A program made the translations under genes and the position numbers. The notes under the pieces are model-generated. The model worked only from the letters and a program-made list of their open reading frames with translations. It was not told the origin of the DNA and did not search any database. A stretch of DNA of 64,000 nucleotides from Macrocybe gigantea. Lineage: Eukaryota; Basidiomycota; Agaricomycetes; Agaricales; Callistosporiaceae. The DNA lies in contig SJRY01000065.1 of assembly GCA_011319805.1 (NCBI GenBank), forward strand, positions 1-64,000, read 5' to 3'. Of this stretch, positions 12,001 to 22,437 are shown one piece after another (the stretch's first letter is position 1; each line of letters begins with the position of its first letter).

Positions 12001-12184
12001 GACCATCAAGATCGGGCTCATAATTTGGGTCCATGACAATTTCAAGCAGCTCCTCAATGATTTCTGTGTTGAAGTACTTTGTCCCCAAGGTGTGTTGCCT
12101 CTTTGCCTGACTTTCTTTCTTCTTCGGATGTGCCATTGCAATTCTGTGGACCACGGCAGACTCTGATAATTTTTTGTTTTTCAA
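9070..12184 (-). pseudogene. Decayed DDE-superfamily transposon (mushroom DDE endonuclease family)
   Basis: Reading from 12184 downwards there are broken frames in order. An acidic N-terminal part (12184-11684, 11503-11051) comes first, then a linker with GGQKISEGAACRWLAKLG (10844-10641) and RGKKGIYIDGHECDDVIEYR (about 10660-10534). Next is a core with GLDPIELDLGPDDQLYIPIF (10498-10244), then KMHDTYIPMDN, VMGECKICKL and FLPKFHCKLNLIEMYWG (10079-9417). The tail ILDDCPIKTIQHFF and GLTGRAAEHAMKKYK lies near 9300-9090. This is the motif order of a DDE endonuclease family common in agaricomycetes. The usual FHDES motif reads FHNES here (about 10390), so the presumed first catalytic Asp is lost. 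FDQS and the Glu in NLIEMYW remain. Several frameshifts and stops are present. I could not find terminal inverted repeats, so the true ends are unknown. Confidence 0.75.
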
Positions 12185-12674
12185 TCTCCCAAAAGTGAAT
12201 GATTACATAATACAGCCAATTTTTCGAAAATGCAGAATTATGCTAATTAGACTATGTTTCCTTCCTAAATTTCAATTTGCGGTCTTTCAGGTGAAAATTG
12301 AGGTCTCCACAGAGACGCTGTGTTTAAGTGGTTGACACTGTAGAATGCTGCAAAGCTGTTGTATTGCCCTGATTGAGCTCACATCGCTCTGCATTCAATA
12401 ATAGCCCTCTTTTCATGGCTTGTTCAATGTATTAGTTGAACTATCTGTAAAGCTAGTGGAAGTTGCATAACACCAGTATGCAATGTCCATTGGGGCATTG
12501 AGGATGGAACAGGCAATGCCTAGAGCACATTCTAGCTTAAGCAGTAATTGCCTGGGAGGCCTCTAATTACATTATATTTCAATGTGCCTAGGAAAATGAC
12601 TAGTAGTATGCATTAAATTGACTGAGGAGAGATTAGATGCCTGCCCATTGCAATAATCACCACTTTCTTGGCTG
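12185..12674. other. AT-rich sequence between the DDE element and the Gypsy target site
   Basis: No ORF or repeat recognised. It is contiguous in origin with 19775-20025: removing the Gypsy element and one TSD copy joins the two flanks at GTGGT. Confidence 0.5.
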
Positions 12675-12679
12675 GTGGT

Positions 12680-13096
12680 TGCTATGCAAAACTAAGTCTG
12701 TGTGCAGGTCACTCTAACTAACTCTTAAGGGTGAGAGGCGGGGATAAGAATGCTATTTCTAGCCAGCTCGAAGCTGAGTTCTACTATGTACAATTTAGGT
12801 ATTTATACATTATGACTACCGAGCATGGACCATGACTATGCTATCCTCATGTTATGTGAAACCCTAAACCCTTGTCTGTATGAGTAAGGATCTGACTACG
12901 CTCCATGTATTGTCCTGCAGGTACTGCACAATAGCCCTTTGCCCTAATCAGCACTGATGCGTCGTTGTCATAGGGTTTCCTCAAGTCGTTACATTGTATC
13001 TTGTTTGTCGCATCACGTTTCTGTCGCGTGTTCGTCATGTGGTTTTTGAGTCACGTGCCCATCATCAAGATAACGATCAGTCCTGAAATCATAACA
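12680..13096 (-). repeat. Gypsy-1 3' LTR
   Basis: 417 bases. It pairs with 18934-19769 once the nested solo LTR and its duplicated target are removed (276 + 141 = 417). Its terminal TG...CA is intact on the minus strand. The paired LTRs differ at many scattered transitions, so the insertion is not recent. Confidence 0.9.
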
Positions 13097-13489
13097 TTAC
13101 CCCCCTCTTAGGGATTGTGTCCTCACAATCATGTTCTTCTTTTTCATCATCCTTCTAGTTCTTTTGGTGCTTGTCCTCGTCTACAATTTTTTCATTCCGA
13201 TGTTGCTGCCATGCCTGCCAGGCCATGTCCAAGTGGTCTTCGACTTCCTTCGGGTCCACCATCCAGCCAGTAAGGGTTCTGTTCTTCGGGAGCATCTTCA
13301 TTTGCTAATCGCATGGGTAGACCCAGACTTCATTAGCCGTGTGGTCGAAGAGGACCTTCAGCGATTGGGACTGATGGAGTCGGGTACGTATTACCTTCTT
13401 TGGCACAGGTCGGGGTGGCAACTGACGCTGTCCTTTCTCTAGGGATGGTGCCTCAGGGTTCTTGTGATGAAATTTCATGACTGTGTTCA

Positions 13490-16400
13490 GTGCATCTCCG
13501 TTGACATTTTTGGCAGGTTCCCAAGTAGCGTCCTCAAGGGGGTATCCCTTCCAATGTACTCTATACTGTAATTTTCCTCTGTTCCATCAAGAGTTTATTA
13601 CAGCCTCTACTTCATATTGTTTCTCTCCTTCCACAATGATGGGAGGAGGCTGTTTAAGAATCATTACCGCTTTCTGTCTGGAAATGCCGGTGCCGTGTAT
13701 GGGGTGAGTTCGGACTCATTTCGGACGGGATGAATTCTCCAGTGCTCCGGTAATTCGAGTTCGTATGCTGATTCTCCAATTCGCTGTTTGACTTTGAATG
13801 GACCAAACTGTTTGTCATTTAGCTTATCAGTCGGTTGGTTGGTCGTGATATTGGTGCCTTCCAACCAGACTTGATCGCCCTCATAATACTCTCAGGCAGG
13901 CTTCTGTTTCCGGTCATAAGTCCGTTTCATTGTTTCTGTGGCTTTCAACAAGGAGGTTTCAGCTTTGGTTCGAATTTCCTTTATCATTTCAGTGAACTCC
14001 TCAGCAGTTTGTGACTTAGCGTTATGCTTCAGAGGTTCTTTTCCAGTATATGGATGTCACCCATGGTTCAAGTAAAATGGGGAATATCTGGTTGCTGAGT
14101 GAATTTGATTGTTGTAGGAGAATTTGGCCATCGGTAGCCAGTCTGCCCAGTCAGTTTGCCAATGATTCATGAAGAGTTTCAGGTACTGCTCAAGTTCCTG
14201 ATTGACTCGTTCCGTTTGTCCATCGGTCTGTGGATGGTATGGTGTCGAAGGAGCTCCTTTGATTCCCAAAAGTGCATAGAGGTCGGTCATGAATGCAGAG
14301 ATGAATTGTCCTCCTCTGTCGCTGATGACTTTCTTCGGGAGTCCATAACTCGAGAATATAGTGTCGTGTAGATTGCAAGCAACTCCTTCTGCCATAATTT
14401 CCATGTTGACTGGTATGAACTTGGCTCCTTTCGTAAACCGGTCTACCGTCACCATTACACCATTAAACCCTTGAGATTCGGGGAGTGGTCCGATGAGATC
14501 GACCGATATGATCTCCCATGGTTCCTTCGGTACTTCATTTGGATGAAATGGAGCATGTTTTCAATCTCTGATGATCTTCGTCTGTTGGCATTTGTCACAT
14601 CCTTTGACATACGCCTTGACATCATTCATCATTTTGGGCCATCAGAAGTTATGCGTGATTAGCTCGTGCATCTTTGTCTGTCCTGGGTGTCCCAAGATCT
14701 GATCTGAATGATGGATTTCAATGATCCATTCCCTTATCTTTTGGCTTTTGGGAACATAGTACCATTTTAACCACATAATGATTCAGTTGTTTTCCTCCCA
14801 GCCGTGTTCACCTTCATCAAGACGTTTCTGGATCTCAGGCTCTCTTTGTTTCCAAGCCCTTTTGATTTGGTCCAGAATGTCCTGAAATTCTGGTGTTGGC
14901 GTGATCTTTGCCATGAAAATGTGGTGAAAATTCTCTGGCTTTAGGAGTACGATGTTCTCATTATCATTCTCCCCCTTCTCATAGTCTGGTCATCTCAACA
15001 GGCTGTCTGCCTTTGTCATTGATTTCCTGGGTTTGTGCTCCAGAACGAAGTCATAGTCCTGAAGTTCTGAGATCCAGTGAGCTTGCCAGCGATTCAGTTT
15101 CTAAGGCTTCTAGAAATATTCGAGATTCTTATGGTCTGTCCAAATCTCGAATTTCTGTTTAGTGCCACAGAGGTATTGGCGCCATTCTTCCAGTCCGGTC
15201 ATGATCATGAGCATCTCTTTATCGTAGATCTCGTAGTTCCATTCTGTTGGGTTCAATGACTTTGACATGAAAGCCACCGGTCTCCAGGTACCATTGGATT
15301 GTTCCTGTGAAAGGACACCTCTGATTGCATAATTCAAGGTATCGACTTCCATTCGGAACTTTCCATCATCTCGGGCATTGAAATGATCAGCACTGAGCTG
15401 ATCCAATTCTTTAACCCATCGAATGCATCATCTTGGGCCTTTTCCCATGTCCAGTTGGCTTTTCTGGTTAGCTCTGTTAGAGGTTTCACGATCTTTGTGA
15501 ATCCCTCAATGAAGCATCAGTAGAAATTGCAAAAGCCTAGGAATTGCTGGACGTCCCTTTTACAGGTGGGTTTCAGCCATTCTTTGATGCCTTCGACTTT
15601 AACGGGGTCCATCTTAATGCTGTTTTCCAAGACAATCATTCCAAGGTATTCTACTTCCAGCTGATGAAACGAGCATTTCTCAGGTTTCAGGTAAAGCTTA
15701 TTGTTCTTTAGCTTTTCCAACATGCATTGAACGAGTCATCTGTATTCATTCAAATCTTTATTGAAGATAAGAATGTCATCCATGTAGATTACTACATGTC
15801 CCTGATCGATTTCGTCTTTAAAGATCATGTTCATCATGGTTTGGAAGGTAGCCGGTGAATTCGTCAGTCCGAAGAACATGACCAGGGGTTCGAACATTCC
15901 CCGGTTTGTCCAAAATGTAGCTTTCCATTCGTCACCTTCTTTCATGCGGACATTATTGTATCCCCATTGGATGTCAAGCTTCGTGAAGAACTTCACTCCC
16001 TTGAGTTTGTCGATCAACTCTTGGATTAGGGGGAGCAGGTATTTGTTCTTTATCGTCATGTCATTCAACTTCCGATAATCCTGTACAGGTCATAGAGATC
16101 CATCCTTCTTTTTTACAAAGAAGAAAGGCGAGGCCATTGGCGACTTTGACGGTCTGATTTGTCCAGTGTTTAGATTTTCATCTAGAAAGGCATCCAACTG
16201 TTTTTGTTCATCCAGCGTCAGGGGGTAGACCTTGCAATCCTGGAGTTTGGCTCCTGGAATGAGTTCGATTGCATGGTCCCAAGGTCATTGCAGTGGTAGT
16301 TCATAGAACGACTCTTTTCCAAACACTGAGTTCTTGAAACAGTGGTATTCCTCTGGTACGATCTCTTCAAAGGTTTTTGCCTTTGTTGCTTTTGCTGTCA

Positions 16401-17066
16401 CTTCAGCCAGTTTGGAAGCCGTCATTTGGAAAGCCCTCAGATGAAACTCTTGGTTCATGTTGATCATCAAGAGTTTTTCTCCATGTTCGAAGTCTACCTC
16501 ATTTGTCTTGATAGAGGTGTCGTCATCTTCGGGGTTTCCTTTTCGGACAATCCGCTGACACTCTTCGGGCATCGATCAAATGTGATCTTCTCTATCTTCC
16601 AATCGATCCGAGGGTTGTGATGTTTAACCCATTCATAACCGATGAAGATCTGGCCCTTTCTGAGTTCAGTAACTGAAAAGATCATTCGCTCGACGTGATC
16701 TCGGACCCGGACTCTCAGTTCAACATATTCATATATATCACCTGCCATGTTACGGGTTCTGTCTGCATTGTGGACTGGGATAGGAATCGGATATCTTTTT
16801 GTATTGATTTCCTTTTCCTTAACAAATTTCCGATCTATGCAAGATCTGGTACATCCCGTGTCAAGCAGGGCCTTTATGCTGTAGGTCCGTCCAGTGTCCA
16901 AGGTTGTGATCGTCAGGGGTACATCCATTTGGTTTCCATTGCTGCCTCTGACAAATTGTGGCTTTTGTCTGAGGTCAAGCAGTGTGTGGAGTGCATCATG
17001 GTCATTCATTTGATTGATCTCATGAAGCCTTTCCAATGAGATGTCCTTCTGTTGCGATTGATCCAT
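13490..17066 (-). pseudogene. Gypsy-1 pol: protease, RT, RNase H, integrase, chromodomain
   Basis: Protease motif ALLDTGCTRSCID and IFIGYEWVKHHNP are at 17066-16494. RT palm ([30 protein letters not shown]) is at 16068-15736, with the RT/RNase H connection at 15723-15517. RNase H is at 15406-15110 (EWNYEIYDKEMLMIM, WTDHKNLEYF). An H2C2 zinc finger of integrase (GCDKCQQTK) is near 14600, and the integrase core is at 14455-14057 (VTVDRFTK, VISDRGGQF, PQTDGQTERVNQELE: D, D and E present). The chromodomain core is WKGYPLEDATWEP near 13540. Catalytic YMDD is intact, but the frame is cut by many stops, for example TGG to TGA in the zinc-finger region (FWWP reads F-stop-WP). It is a defunct polyprotein. 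Confidence 0.9.
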
Positions 17067-17356
17067 CCATGCCTTAAGGATCGAGTATGCTTTAGACTCA
17101 TCCTGCCAATAGATCTGTTGAGCTACCCAGGGTAGGGTATATCCTTTTACGAGACTGAATTCTCGTGCACCTTCTCGTTCAAAGTATTCTTTAAGATCAG
17201 GAATGTCTCTTATATTAATACTCGATGATACATAGTCAGCCGGCGAAGCGGTGCTTCTTCCCAGCTCTATTGAAAACCCTGTTTCAGCTCTTCGATCTTA
17301 GCGGTAGTGGCAGTGGTCTCGTCCTGTGTTTCTATGTTCTGTGCAGCATACTTCGG

Positions 17357-18424
17357 TCAGGGGTTCATTGGGCAATTACGTCTGATATGTCCCTTCTGTC
17401 CGCACCGGAAGCAGTGTCCTTCGCACCTCATCTGGTCGACATCCATAGCATTAGGGTCAGGCAGTCCTTGAGCATTACCGGTCGCTAGTGCCAGAGTTTG
17501 CTCCTTAGGTGCCATAGTTCCCTGTGCCGGTTTCTGTGTTTGCTTGGGAGTGAATCGCTCCTTCACACTGAATTCCTTTTGGGCCTGGCGATATTGCCAG
17601 TCCAGTTCCATCGCACGTTTGTACCACCAGTTGATGTCCTCCTCGCGGACACCTCCTAGTTCGATGATGCATCGTCCGAGCGCCTGGTCGAGTCTGTGTT
17701 TAAAGATATCAATGAGAGTGATATCATTGTATTCCGTCAAGGGAGCCCAGCTCCAGAATTCAATGATGTAGTCCTCGACCAGTCATTGGCATTGCGACAG
17801 TTCCTTAATCCAGATTATCACATCGTTCTGTGTCTCCGTTGTCATAAAGAACTCGCAGGCTTCTGCCTTGAAGTTCTCCCAGTCTTTGAATGGTGGATGA
17901 TGTCCAAGGGGGTCTGTCCTAACTTCCAGAGTGCTAGCCATTGTCAGCATAACAATGCGGCCATGTTTCCAGTCATCATAGGTGGAATGGTTTCCGAATT
18001 CCAGCTTATGTCCATTTAATTCCATTTTGAACTCTAGCCACTCTTGTAGCTTGGAGTCCGCCCAGTTCTGTGCATGTTTGGCCTTGCCTCCCGTGATCCG
18101 TTGCAATGCATAGGTTATCATATCCCACTTGTTGGTTATTTCCTCTTTGTCGAAATAGACTTCCATGCATCGAAGCCAACTTCCGATCAGACTGGGATCC
18201 CCCTTATATGGATCCGGTGGTTCTGATTTCATTCTCTTGGATTTCTTGCCCAAGTCCAGTTCTTCTTTGATCGAATTGATCAAAGTCTGTGTTGCATTCT
18301 GTACCTGTTCAGCCTGTTGAGAGTTGTTTCGGAGGGTGCCCCAGGCTAAGGCAAGAGGGTTGGCGGTGAATAAGGTGGTGAGGATGATCATGATAAAAGC
18401 AAAGAGGGCAGCGATGAATTCCAT
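17357..18424 (-). pseudogene. Gypsy-1 gag with CCHC zinc knuckle
   Basis: It starts MEFIAALFAF with ATG at 18424 and runs through a Retrotrans_gag-type domain (YKGDPSLIGSWLRCMEVYFD, FKDWENFKAEACEFF). The first frame ends at a TGA (17785-17783). The same frame continues past it (EFWSWAPLTEYND) to a knuckle CFRCGQKGHIRRNC near 17400-17360. Gag forms the particle and binds RNA. The stop falls at the same codon as in the sister copy at 22021, which has TAA there. Confidence 0.9.
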
Positions 18425-18933
18425 GATGTGCGAGGTGAAGGGGTTGGATGTGTGATATGATTTGTCGAATAGTACCGTGTGGGCAGCACGCGACCGTCAA
18501 CTCCCACTTCAGTTGGATCCAGAGAAAAGGTGGTAGGTGCCTGTTAAACTGCGGATGGGTCAGCTCAAATCCTCGTAGCAATGGGGATGCCCCAAATGGC
18601 AGTCAAGGAAGGTTTCGTCATCAGAAGTCCCAGTGGTCTGGCAACTCCTTTCTCATTTCGGGTCAATACACGTTCCCGACAATGACTTTCAGGGGCATGT
18701 TTGGAAAGGTGGTCAATGGGTGGGGACTGTCCACATGTCCAAGTCCTCCGGTCTCTCTTGCTTCGGTACATCCCAGGTCAATACACTACCCAGTTGTTAG
18801 TTTCAATAGGAGGCAGAGGTATAATGACATAGCGGGTTCCTTTGGTCGCACGGCACTCGAGGCCATCTGGCAATGAAGGAAGGGTGTGGAGAGAGAAGAG
18901 TTGTGAGGTGTGCAAGTGCTAGCTTCGAGCTTT

Positions 18934-19769
18934 TGCTATACAAAACTAAGTCTGCACGCAGGTCACTCTAACTAACTCTTAAGGGTGAGAGGTGGGGATA
19001 AGAATGCTATTTCTAGCCAGCTCGAAGCTGAGTTCTACTATGTACAATTTAGATATTTATACATTATGACTACCAAGCACGGACCATGACTACGCTATCC
19101 TCATGTTATGTGAAACCCTAAACCCTTGTCTGTATGAGTAAGGATCTGACTACACTCCGTGTGTTGTCCTGCAGGTACTGCACAATAGCCCTTCACCCTA
19201 ACCAGTACTTGCTACGCAAAACCAATTCTGCACGCAGGTCACTCTAACTATCACTTAGAGATGAGAGGCGGGGATAAGAGTGCTATTATAAGCCAGCTCG
19301 AAGCTGGATTCTACTACGTACAATTCAGGTATTTATACATTACAGCTATTGAGCACGGACCATGACTATGCTAGCCTCATGCTATGTGAAACCCTAAGCC
19401 CTTGTCTGTGTGAGTCAGAATCCGACTGCGCTCCATGCGTTGTCCTGCAGATGCTGCGCAATAACCCTTTACCCTAGTCAGTGCTGACACGTCATTGTCG
19501 TAGGGTTTCCTCGAGTCGTTGCATTGTATCTTGTTTGTCGTGTCGTGTCTATCACGTGTTCGTCATGTGGTTTTTGAGTCACGTGCCCATTGTCAAGATA
19601 ACGATTAACCTGAAATCGTAACAGTGCTGACACGTTGTTGTCGTAGGGTTTCCTCAAGTCATTACATTGTATCTTGTTTGTCGCATCACATTTCTGTCAC
19701 ATGTTCGTCATGTGGTTTTTGAGTCACGTGCCCATCGTCAAGATAATGATCAGTCCTGAAATCGTAACA
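18934..19769 (-). repeat. Gypsy-1 5' LTR, split by a nested solo LTR
   Basis: The segments 18934-19209 and 19629-19769 together make one LTR of 417 bases, identical in length to the 3' LTR. The interruption is the solo LTR at 19210-19623 plus a duplicated 5-base target. Confidence 0.9.
19210..19623 (-). repeat. Solo LTR of the Gypsy-1 family nested in the 5' LTR
   Basis: 414 bases, TG...CA ends on the minus strand, flanked by GTACT (19205-19209) and GTGCT (19624-19628), a target duplication with one later transition. It was left by LTR-LTR recombination after insertion of a second element into the first. Confidence 0.9.
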
Positions 19770-19774
19770 GTGGT

Positions 19775-20025
19775 TTCATACAGCCTTCTCATCAACTTGG
19801 TTCTCCAGATCTAGCCATCCAAAAATTTTAGCAGTGATGATCTGGCAGCCAGGGCTGAACAAGCTGTACAACAAGTTTGCATTCAACAATGATACCACCA
19901 ATGCATTAGATTATCAATATTTTATTAGCTAGAGGTCTGAGTAAATGTCAAGCATTCAAACAAGCTTGAGAAAAGGCTACAAGGCCAATTCCTTGGGATG
20001 CTGTTTGAGACAGATCGGCCATCCC
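19775..20025. other. Interrupted ancestral flank of Gypsy-1
   Basis: It continues the sequence that ends at 12679. No gene seen. It ends where the LTR of the next element begins. Confidence 0.4.
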
Positions 20026-22437
20026 TATTATGATTTCAAGACTTATCATTATCTTGACAATGGGCACGTGACTCAAGAACTACATGACAAACATGTGACA
20101 TGAAGTGCAACATGATAAATAAGATACAATGTGACAACTCAAGGAAACCCTATGACAATGACATGTCAGCACTGACTAGGGCATAGGGTTATTGTGCAGT
20201 ATTTGCAGAATAACATGAGGAGCGCAGCAGGATCCTTACTCATTCAACTTAGGGCTGAGGGTTTCATGCAATATGAGGATAGCATAAGTCATGGTCTGTG
20301 CTTGGAAATCATAATATATAAATAGCTAAATTGTATGTAGTAGAACTCAGCTTCGAGCTGGCTAGATACTAGCATACTTCTCCCTGCCTCTCACCTCTGA
20401 GTTAGTTAGAGTGACCTGCATGCAGATTTGGTTTTGCATAGCAAAAGCTCAAAGCTAGCCCTTGTGCACCTCACTACTCTTATTCTTTCTGCTGCCCTTT
20501 CTTCATTGCCCGATGGCCTCAAGTGCCATGCAACCAAAGGAACCCACTGCATTGTCACAACTCTTTCCTCTATCAAAACTAACATTTCTACTTTCCACCA
20601 CTACTCCCCACCCCACGCCAACCCATATTCCAGTCTCTATCAGAGGTCCTTGCTCATTGTACTTGGATGTATGAGAGGTCTAAGGGTAATGTTGAGTCTG
20701 ACCCTGAATGAATCAAGCATCAAAAGGCTGTGCTAGGATAATCTTTGGAGAGTCCTACTGCATGTTTGACCAGGTAGTGTGTTGACCCAGGACATACCTC
20801 AGCAAGAGAGACAGGAGGACTCGGACATGTGGATAGTCCCCTCCCACTGACCACCTTACTCAAGCACACCTCTGAAAGTCATTGTTGGAAACATGTATTG
20901 ATCCGAAACAAGAAAGGAGTCGCCAGACTGCTGGGACTTCTGACGATGAAACCTTCCTTGACTGCCATTTGGGGCATCCCCATTGTGATGGAGATTTGAG
21001 CTGACCCATCTGCAGTTTAACAGGCACCCATCTCTTTTCTCAGACCTAACCAAAGCAGGAGTCGACGGTCGTGCACCATCTGCATGGTACTAATTGACTA
21101 CTTCATTACACAAAACCATCCTATTTCCAACCTTGCCTCTTTCCACACACGAATCCGCTGCAATCCCTTTACCAATGACATATTGGTTACACCCTTATCA
21201 GAAAGAACCTTCACCTCTGAAACTGCATAGTTGAAGTCGAGTACGAGTACTGGACAAACTACTACCCCAACCTCTCCCCTCAATGCAACCCCTCTGTCTT
21301 CATCTGGGACAAAGACCCACCAGAACTTGAATTTTACCCCCAACTTCACTGACAAAGGAAAACTCCTGAGTGACACCCATAATGGAGCTCATCGCCACAC
21401 TCTTTGCCTTCATTACCATCATCCTTACTACTCTTTATGCCACTAACCCTCTTGCCCTAGCCTGGGGCACTCTTCGAAACAATCCTCAGCAGGCTGAACA
21501 GGTTCAAAATGTGACACGGACTTTGGTTGATGTGATCAAAGAAGAACTGGACTTGGGCAAGAAGCCCAAGAGAATGAAATCAGAACTGCTGAATCCATAT
21601 AAGGGGGATCCCAGTTTAATTGGAAGTTGGCTTCGATGCATGGAAGTCTACTTTGACAAGGAGGAAATAACCAACAAATGGGATATGATCACCTATGCAT
21701 TGCAATGGATCATGGGAGGCAAGGCCGAATGTGCACAGAACTGGGTGGACTCCAAGCTACAAGAGTGGCTAGAGTTCAAAATGGAATTAAATGGACATAA
21801 GCTGGAATTCGGAAACCATTCCACCTATGATGACTGGAAACATGGCCGCATTGTTATGCTGACAATGGCTAACACTCTGGAAGTCAGGACAGATCCTCTT
21901 GGACATCTTCCATCATTCAAAGACTGGGAGAACTTCAAGGCAGAAGCCTGCAAGTTCTTTATGACCATGGAGACACAAAATGATGCAATTATTCAGATTA
22001 AGGAACTGTCACAGCAACGATAACTGGTCGAGGATTATATTGTTGAATTCTGGAGCTGGGCTCCCTTGACAGAATACAATGATATCGCTCTCATTAACAT
22101 CTTTAAACACAGACTTGACCAGGCACTCAGATGATGTATCATCAAACTAAGAGGTGTCTGTGAGGAGGACATCGACTGGTGTTACAAATGCATGATGGAA
22201 CTGGACTAACAATATCACTAGGCCCAGAAAGAATTTGGTATGAAGGAGCAATTCACTTCCAAGCAAACACAGAAACTGGCACAGGGAACTATGGTGCCTA
22301 AGGAGCAAACTCTGGCACTAGCGACTGGTAATGCTCAAGGATAGCCTGACCCAAATGCCATGGATGTCGACTGGATGAGGCACGAAGGCCGCTGCTTTCA
22401 GTGCAGACAGAGGGGACATATCAGACATAACTGCTTT
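20026..22437 (+). mobile_element. Truncated Gypsy-1 copy (5' LTR, leader, gag), plus strand
   Basis: The 5' LTR (20026-20443) aligns along its whole length to the Gypsy-1 LTRs but is more diverged and poor in CpG. The leader at about 20780-21053 matches the Gypsy-1 leader at 18771-18565. Gag follows. The element stops abruptly just after the zinc knuckle at about 22437; pol and the 3' LTR are missing. No target duplication can be tested. Confidence 0.85.
21370..22437 (+). pseudogene. Gag of the truncated Gypsy-1 copy
   Basis: ATG at 21370 or the second Met at 21382. The first 217 residues are open (YKGDPSLIGSWLRCMEVYFD is identical to the other copy), ending at TAA 22021-22023. After it the frame goes on with EFWSWAPLTEYND, further stops, and the knuckle remnant CFQCRQRGHIRHNC at about 22396-22437. 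It is inactive. Confidence 0.85.

Larger units (their letters stand above)
12680..19769 (-). mobile_element. Full-length Ty3/Gypsy chromovirus (Gypsy-1), minus strand
   Basis: Both 417-base LTRs and a 5-base target-site duplication are present: GTGGT at 12675-12679 and again at 19770-19774. Read on the minus strand, LTRs begin TGTTA...TTTCAGG and end GCATAGCA or GTATAGCA. A polypurine tract (AAGAGGGGGG) directly precedes the 3' LTR at about 13099-13109. Internal order is leader, gag with zinc knuckle, protease, RT, RNase H, integrase, chromodomain. This is the chromovirus order, whose chromodomain is known to steer integration. Stops are scattered through all genes, so the copy is dead. Its own 5' LTR was later hit by another LTR of the same family (19210-19623). 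Confidence 0.95.
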
